From the NCBI GenBank assembly GCA_018822435.1, contig JAHJKD010000036.1:1-50010 (forward strand): a stretch of 50,010 nucleotides of DNA. The letters run 5' to 3'. The position numbers and the translations under genes are program-made. The stretch is from Patescibacteria group bacterium (GTDB lineage: Bacteria > Patescibacteriota > Patescibacteriia > UBA9570 > JAHJKD01). The notes under the pieces were generated by a model, which was not told where the DNA came from, ran no database searches, and worked only from the letters and a program-made list of their open reading frames with translations. Positions 47,751-50,010 of the stretch are shown here, in pieces. The first letter of the stretch is position 1, and every line of letters begins with the position of its first letter.

Positions 47751-48251
47751 ATGGAAAAACAACAAAAGTGCAAATGCACGACCCCGTGGATCGCGGGCAT
47801 TGCCATCGGCATCGGCATCGCCACGGTTTCATGTTTGGTTTATTTCTTCGTGCTCAATGACGGCTGCATCAGCGGCGACTGTGAGGCCTTCGTGGCGAAG
47901 CAGTTGCCAACCAATCAGCCATTGGTCGCAAAAGCACCCGGAACTGTAATTAAATACACTTCAACTCCGGAAGTTGAAGTGGATCCGGCTTTGCAAGATG
48001 AAGGAGAAATCTGCGTGCAGAATTGTCTCGATGACAATACATTTCCGACGGAGCAGGAATGCACTGACTGGTGCGATGATATTCAAAATGCCCGGTCGCT
48101 CACGGAACAATGCAATGATACGATCGACGTCGGCGGAGAGGAATCGCCGCTAGACGAGGTCTGTACGGAAACGACAGTGCAGGGATCATGTTATGAGACT
48201 TGCCGCGATTGCAATTCCGGCGTAGAGACGACGTCAGCATGTACTGATTAA
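47751..48251 (+). CDS. Membrane-anchored Cys-rich protein E (twin CX3C)
   Basis: A 166-residue family member, the most compact. Anchor MEKQQKCKCTTPWIAGIAIG, one helix (about 12-34), then a juxtamembrane region with two further cysteines (NDGCISGDCEAFVAKQLP). The ten-cysteine ectodomain starts with CVQNC and CTDWC separated by 11 residues, a spacing that overlaps the CX3C-X11-16-CX3C of small mitochondrial Tim proteins. This is a resemblance in pattern only, with no homology claimed. The first 130 nt are more GC-rich than the rest. It is the last gene of the operon before a terminator. Confidence 0.75.
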   Translation: MEKQQKCKCTTPWIAGIAIGIGIATVSCLVYFFVLNDGCISGDCEAFVAKQLPTNQPLVAKAPGTVIKYTSTPEVEVDPALQDEGEICVQNCLDDNTFPTEQECTDWCDDIQNARSLTEQCNDTIDVGGEESPLDEVCTETTVQGSCYETCRDCNSGVETTSACTD

Positions 48252-48264
48252 ATTTATATTTTAA

Positions 48265-48293
48265 AAAAGCCCCCGGTTTTTCCAGGGGCTTTT
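48265..48293. terminator. Bidirectional rho-independent terminator
   Basis: AAAAGCCCC (48265-48273) and GGGGCTTTT (48285-48293) form a stem with A- and T-runs on both sides. It separates the convergent Cys-rich operon and beta-helix gene. Confidence 0.85.
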
Positions 48294-48297
48294 TAAT

Positions 48298-49983
48298 TTA
48301 AGGCGTTTTTAACTGGGCGGGCGGCTGCTGGTTGGGAATCGCATTGGTTTGCGGGGCTTCGGCCGCTACAAAGGCGTTGCTGAAGGGCATGGGTTCGGAA
48401 TAGGCGCCCATGTTATGCCCGTTCTGGTCAGATCCGATGGCTGGGCTGCCTGCCTGCAAATAAAAGTTCATAGCATTGATGTCGACGAAATTTGGGTCTC
48501 CCGAAATATTGCCGTAAGAGACGGCCGGATTAGCATCGCCACAACAGTTATTAACATTATAAGTCAGGTTGTTGTGATAAGCGACTGTGGGATTTCCAGA
48601 CGCCGGGAAGTTGATCGCTTTTAGGCCGGCGTTTGGTCCGTTTTGGCCAACAGAAAATATGCTATTACTGACAGTGGCGTTAGGTGCATTACCAGTGTTA
48701 TCAATAATACCTTTATTAGCGCTGGCTTGGATAGTTACTTCACCAATATAGACAGTATTATGATCAAAAATAGTTCCGTCTCCCAGAGTTAGTAAAGGTT
48801 TTGGATATGAATCATTTTCAAAAATATTTTTTTCAACAACTACCTGGCCATTTGGAGAATTGAAAATAAATGGATAATTTGAATAAGTATTATTGATAGT
48901 GACGTTACCATCTCGTTCACTGGTAAATAGGGCGACATTTTCCTGCACAACTGATGAATTAAATGGAATGAAATTAAGGCCATCAAGAGTAATTTGGCCA
49001 AAATTTTCGACTGCTTCGATCATAGGGAATTGATCAATGGCAGGATCATAAGGAAGGCCTGATTTCAATCTAATTTCTGAATCTCGAAAATCGAAACTAT
49101 CTAAATTACGAATAGTTATCTTATGTGTTTCATTTAGATTGTAAACTAAATTGAATAATAAAGCGGTTTTGGGTTCATTATAATTAGTTACGTCAATATC
49201 TAATGGGGCACTGCCGATAGCTAAGTTTTGCATAATAGTGTTATTTTGCATGCGCAAGTCGCCCAGATCCTCAGAGTGTCCTCCTCCAAAGTCTTCTTCA
49301 GGCGGGATCCAGACAATTCCTGTTAACCTTGTGTTATATCCTGATCCAATAACATTAAGGCCTTCATAAACTGTGCCATAGGCAGTGTAAACACCTGAGC
49401 CGATACAGACGATAGTTTTTCCTTGGTCGCGGGCTATTTGGGTGCCGCTGGCAAAAGTATTTGTGTCAGCAGCTGGATCAGTTTCGTCTACATATACACG
49501 GTTGTCTTTGAATTCTTCGTCCGCACATGGATCAATATTCAAACCGTAATATGTGATTTCTGTCTCCTTTTCCTTTTCATAAACTTTGGAAAAATCTAAA
49601 GCCATGACTAAGGGCTCATCTTTTTCAAATATATCGTTTTCCATAAATTCGGGGACAGATACGATTTTGCTTTCATCTTTTTCATCATAAATAATTTTTT
49701 CATTTAGAGCGGGAGTAAGCGTGTCTTCTTCAACAATAAAAATGTTATTATCGTAGGGGAAATCAGCCGCCGTTACTTCGAGGTCGCTGTCATCTGCTTC
49801 GACAAAGCCGGTTTGTTTATCCACCTGTTCTAGTTCAGGCAAGTCTCCACCTTTAGTAAATGCTAGGAAATCGCAATTTCCGCCGCAAGTTACGCCGAGG
49901 TAGATGCCGACGCCAATTATAGCGGCGACTATAATTCCAACACCGATCCATATCGAAGCACTGGATTTTTTCTTTTCTTCCAT
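48298..49983 (-). CDS. Membrane-anchored right-handed beta-helix protein
   Basis: A 561-residue protein. The short polar N-terminus MEEKKKSSAS is followed by one helix (about 12-32) and a juxtamembrane CGGNCDFLAF. This mirrors the layout of the anchored family on the other strand (G/N-x-x-x-L-x-F/A after the helix) without the cytoplasmic cysteines. After an acidic linker (about 40-140) comes a parallel beta-helix region (about 185-530). It has repeated hydrophobic/Asn ladder units such as ITLDGLNFIPFNSSVV, VTINNTYSNYPFIF and VVEKNIFEND. The C-terminal HNMGAYS is typical of right-handed beta-helix/choice-of-anchor proteins. It could bind or cleave polysaccharide; no catalytic residues are evident. 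Confidence 0.78.
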   Translation of the reverse strand: MEEKKKSSASIWIGVGIIVAAIIGVGIYLGVTCGGNCDFLAFTKGGDLPELEQVDKQTGFVEADDSDLEVTAADFPYDNNIFIVEEDTLTPALNEKIIYDEKDESKIVSVPEFMENDIFEKDEPLVMALDFSKVYEKEKETEITYYGLNIDPCADEEFKDNRVYVDETDPAADTNTFASGTQIARDQGKTIVCIGSGVYTAYGTVYEGLNVIGSGYNTRLTGIVWIPPEEDFGGGHSEDLGDLRMQNNTIMQNLAIGSAPLDIDVTNYNEPKTALLFNLVYNLNETHKITIRNLDSFDFRDSEIRLKSGLPYDPAIDQFPMIEAVENFGQITLDGLNFIPFNSSVVQENVALFTSERDGNVTINNTYSNYPFIFNSPNGQVVVEKNIFENDSYPKPLLTLGDGTIFDHNTVYIGEVTIQASANKGIIDNTGNAPNATVSNSIFSVGQNGPNAGLKAINFPASGNPTVAYHNNLTYNVNNCCGDANPAVSYGNISGDPNFVDINAMNFYLQAGSPAIGSDQNGHNMGAYSEPMPFSNAFVAAEAPQTNAIPNQQPPAQLKTP

Positions 49984-50010
49984 AATTTTTTAATTATGCT
50001 TATTAAATAT

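Noticed and set aside
47751-48251. Homology to small mitochondrial Tim chaperones
   Set aside because: Only the twin CX3C spacing is shared. Other cysteines, the membrane anchor and the sequence differ, so I report it as an analogy of pattern.
1-50010. Alternative genetic code with TGA as sense, known in some Patescibacteria lineages
   Set aside because: Several ordinary genes end at TGA with the next gene starting directly after, such as those ending at 2739, 4136, 8648 and 44189. The frames before them match complete families.

Overview
This window reads like a chromosome segment of a small-genome bacterium, most likely of the Candidate Phyla Radiation / Patescibacteria (Parcubacteria-like). 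That is an inference from gene content, not from a marker gene. The basis is dense packing with 4-nt overlaps and few intergenic gaps, many short membrane or secreted proteins, weak or absent Shine-Dalgarno sequences in front of most genes, orphan CheY-like receivers, and an Lgt lipoprotein pathway. TGA is used as a stop in ordinary genes, so the standard bacterial code applies. I saw no rRNA, tRNA, transposase, integrase or CRISPR array.

Layout. Positions 20-2739 hold a secreted tail-fibre-like protein, a TolB-like propeller and a GNAT acetyltransferase. Positions 2774-4200 hold a heliorhodopsin and a GC-rich small membrane protein with its own signals. Positions 4237-10107 hold an ABC-2 exporter, a purple-acid-phosphatase-like enzyme, a DUF389 protein, a ROK kinase, a PH-domain membrane protein, an unlisted 39-residue lipoprotein and lgt. 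Positions 10182-14097 hold an orphan receiver, a GyrI-like membrane protein, a phospholipase-B-like lipoprotein and a discoidin-amidotransferase fusion. Positions 14180-20450 look like a membrane/acid-homeostasis block: two HdeD-like proteins, a TMEM175-like channel and three tandem APC antiporter paralogues. Positions 20527-22887 hold DUF5320, DUF134 and ArsM genes under a near-consensus promoter, then a GC-rich RCC1-repeat lipoprotein. Positions 23065-27911 hold a second receiver, three ferritin-like proteins and two GT4 glycosyltransferases. Positions 33300 down to 27906 are a four-gene operon (HEAT, GT2, anchored protein, four-domain phosphatase-like protein) that looks like an exopolysaccharide machine. 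Positions 33385-41491 hold exonuclease III, small membrane proteins, a 7TM-PAS sensor without a kinase, an M4 protease, a TrpR-like repressor with a 22-bp palindromic operator, an M23 endopeptidase and a SemiSWEET.

The most unusual region is 42288-49983. It contains two tandem cassettes (43605-44285 and 44302-45019). Each has a perfect TTGACA-N17-TATAAT promoter, a 55-nt identical leader block and two RNA hairpins preserved by compensatory changes. Each then encodes a small exported protein, and here the proteins are far more diverged than the leaders. The cassettes are flanked by a family of membrane-anchored proteins that share an N-terminal anchor (CxxC or CxC, then one helix, then a juxtamembrane motif) with variable ectodomains. 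Four of these have a ten- to twelve-cysteine ectodomain carrying a twin CX3C motif. I do not recognise this family. It is the best candidate for an undescribed surface system in the window.
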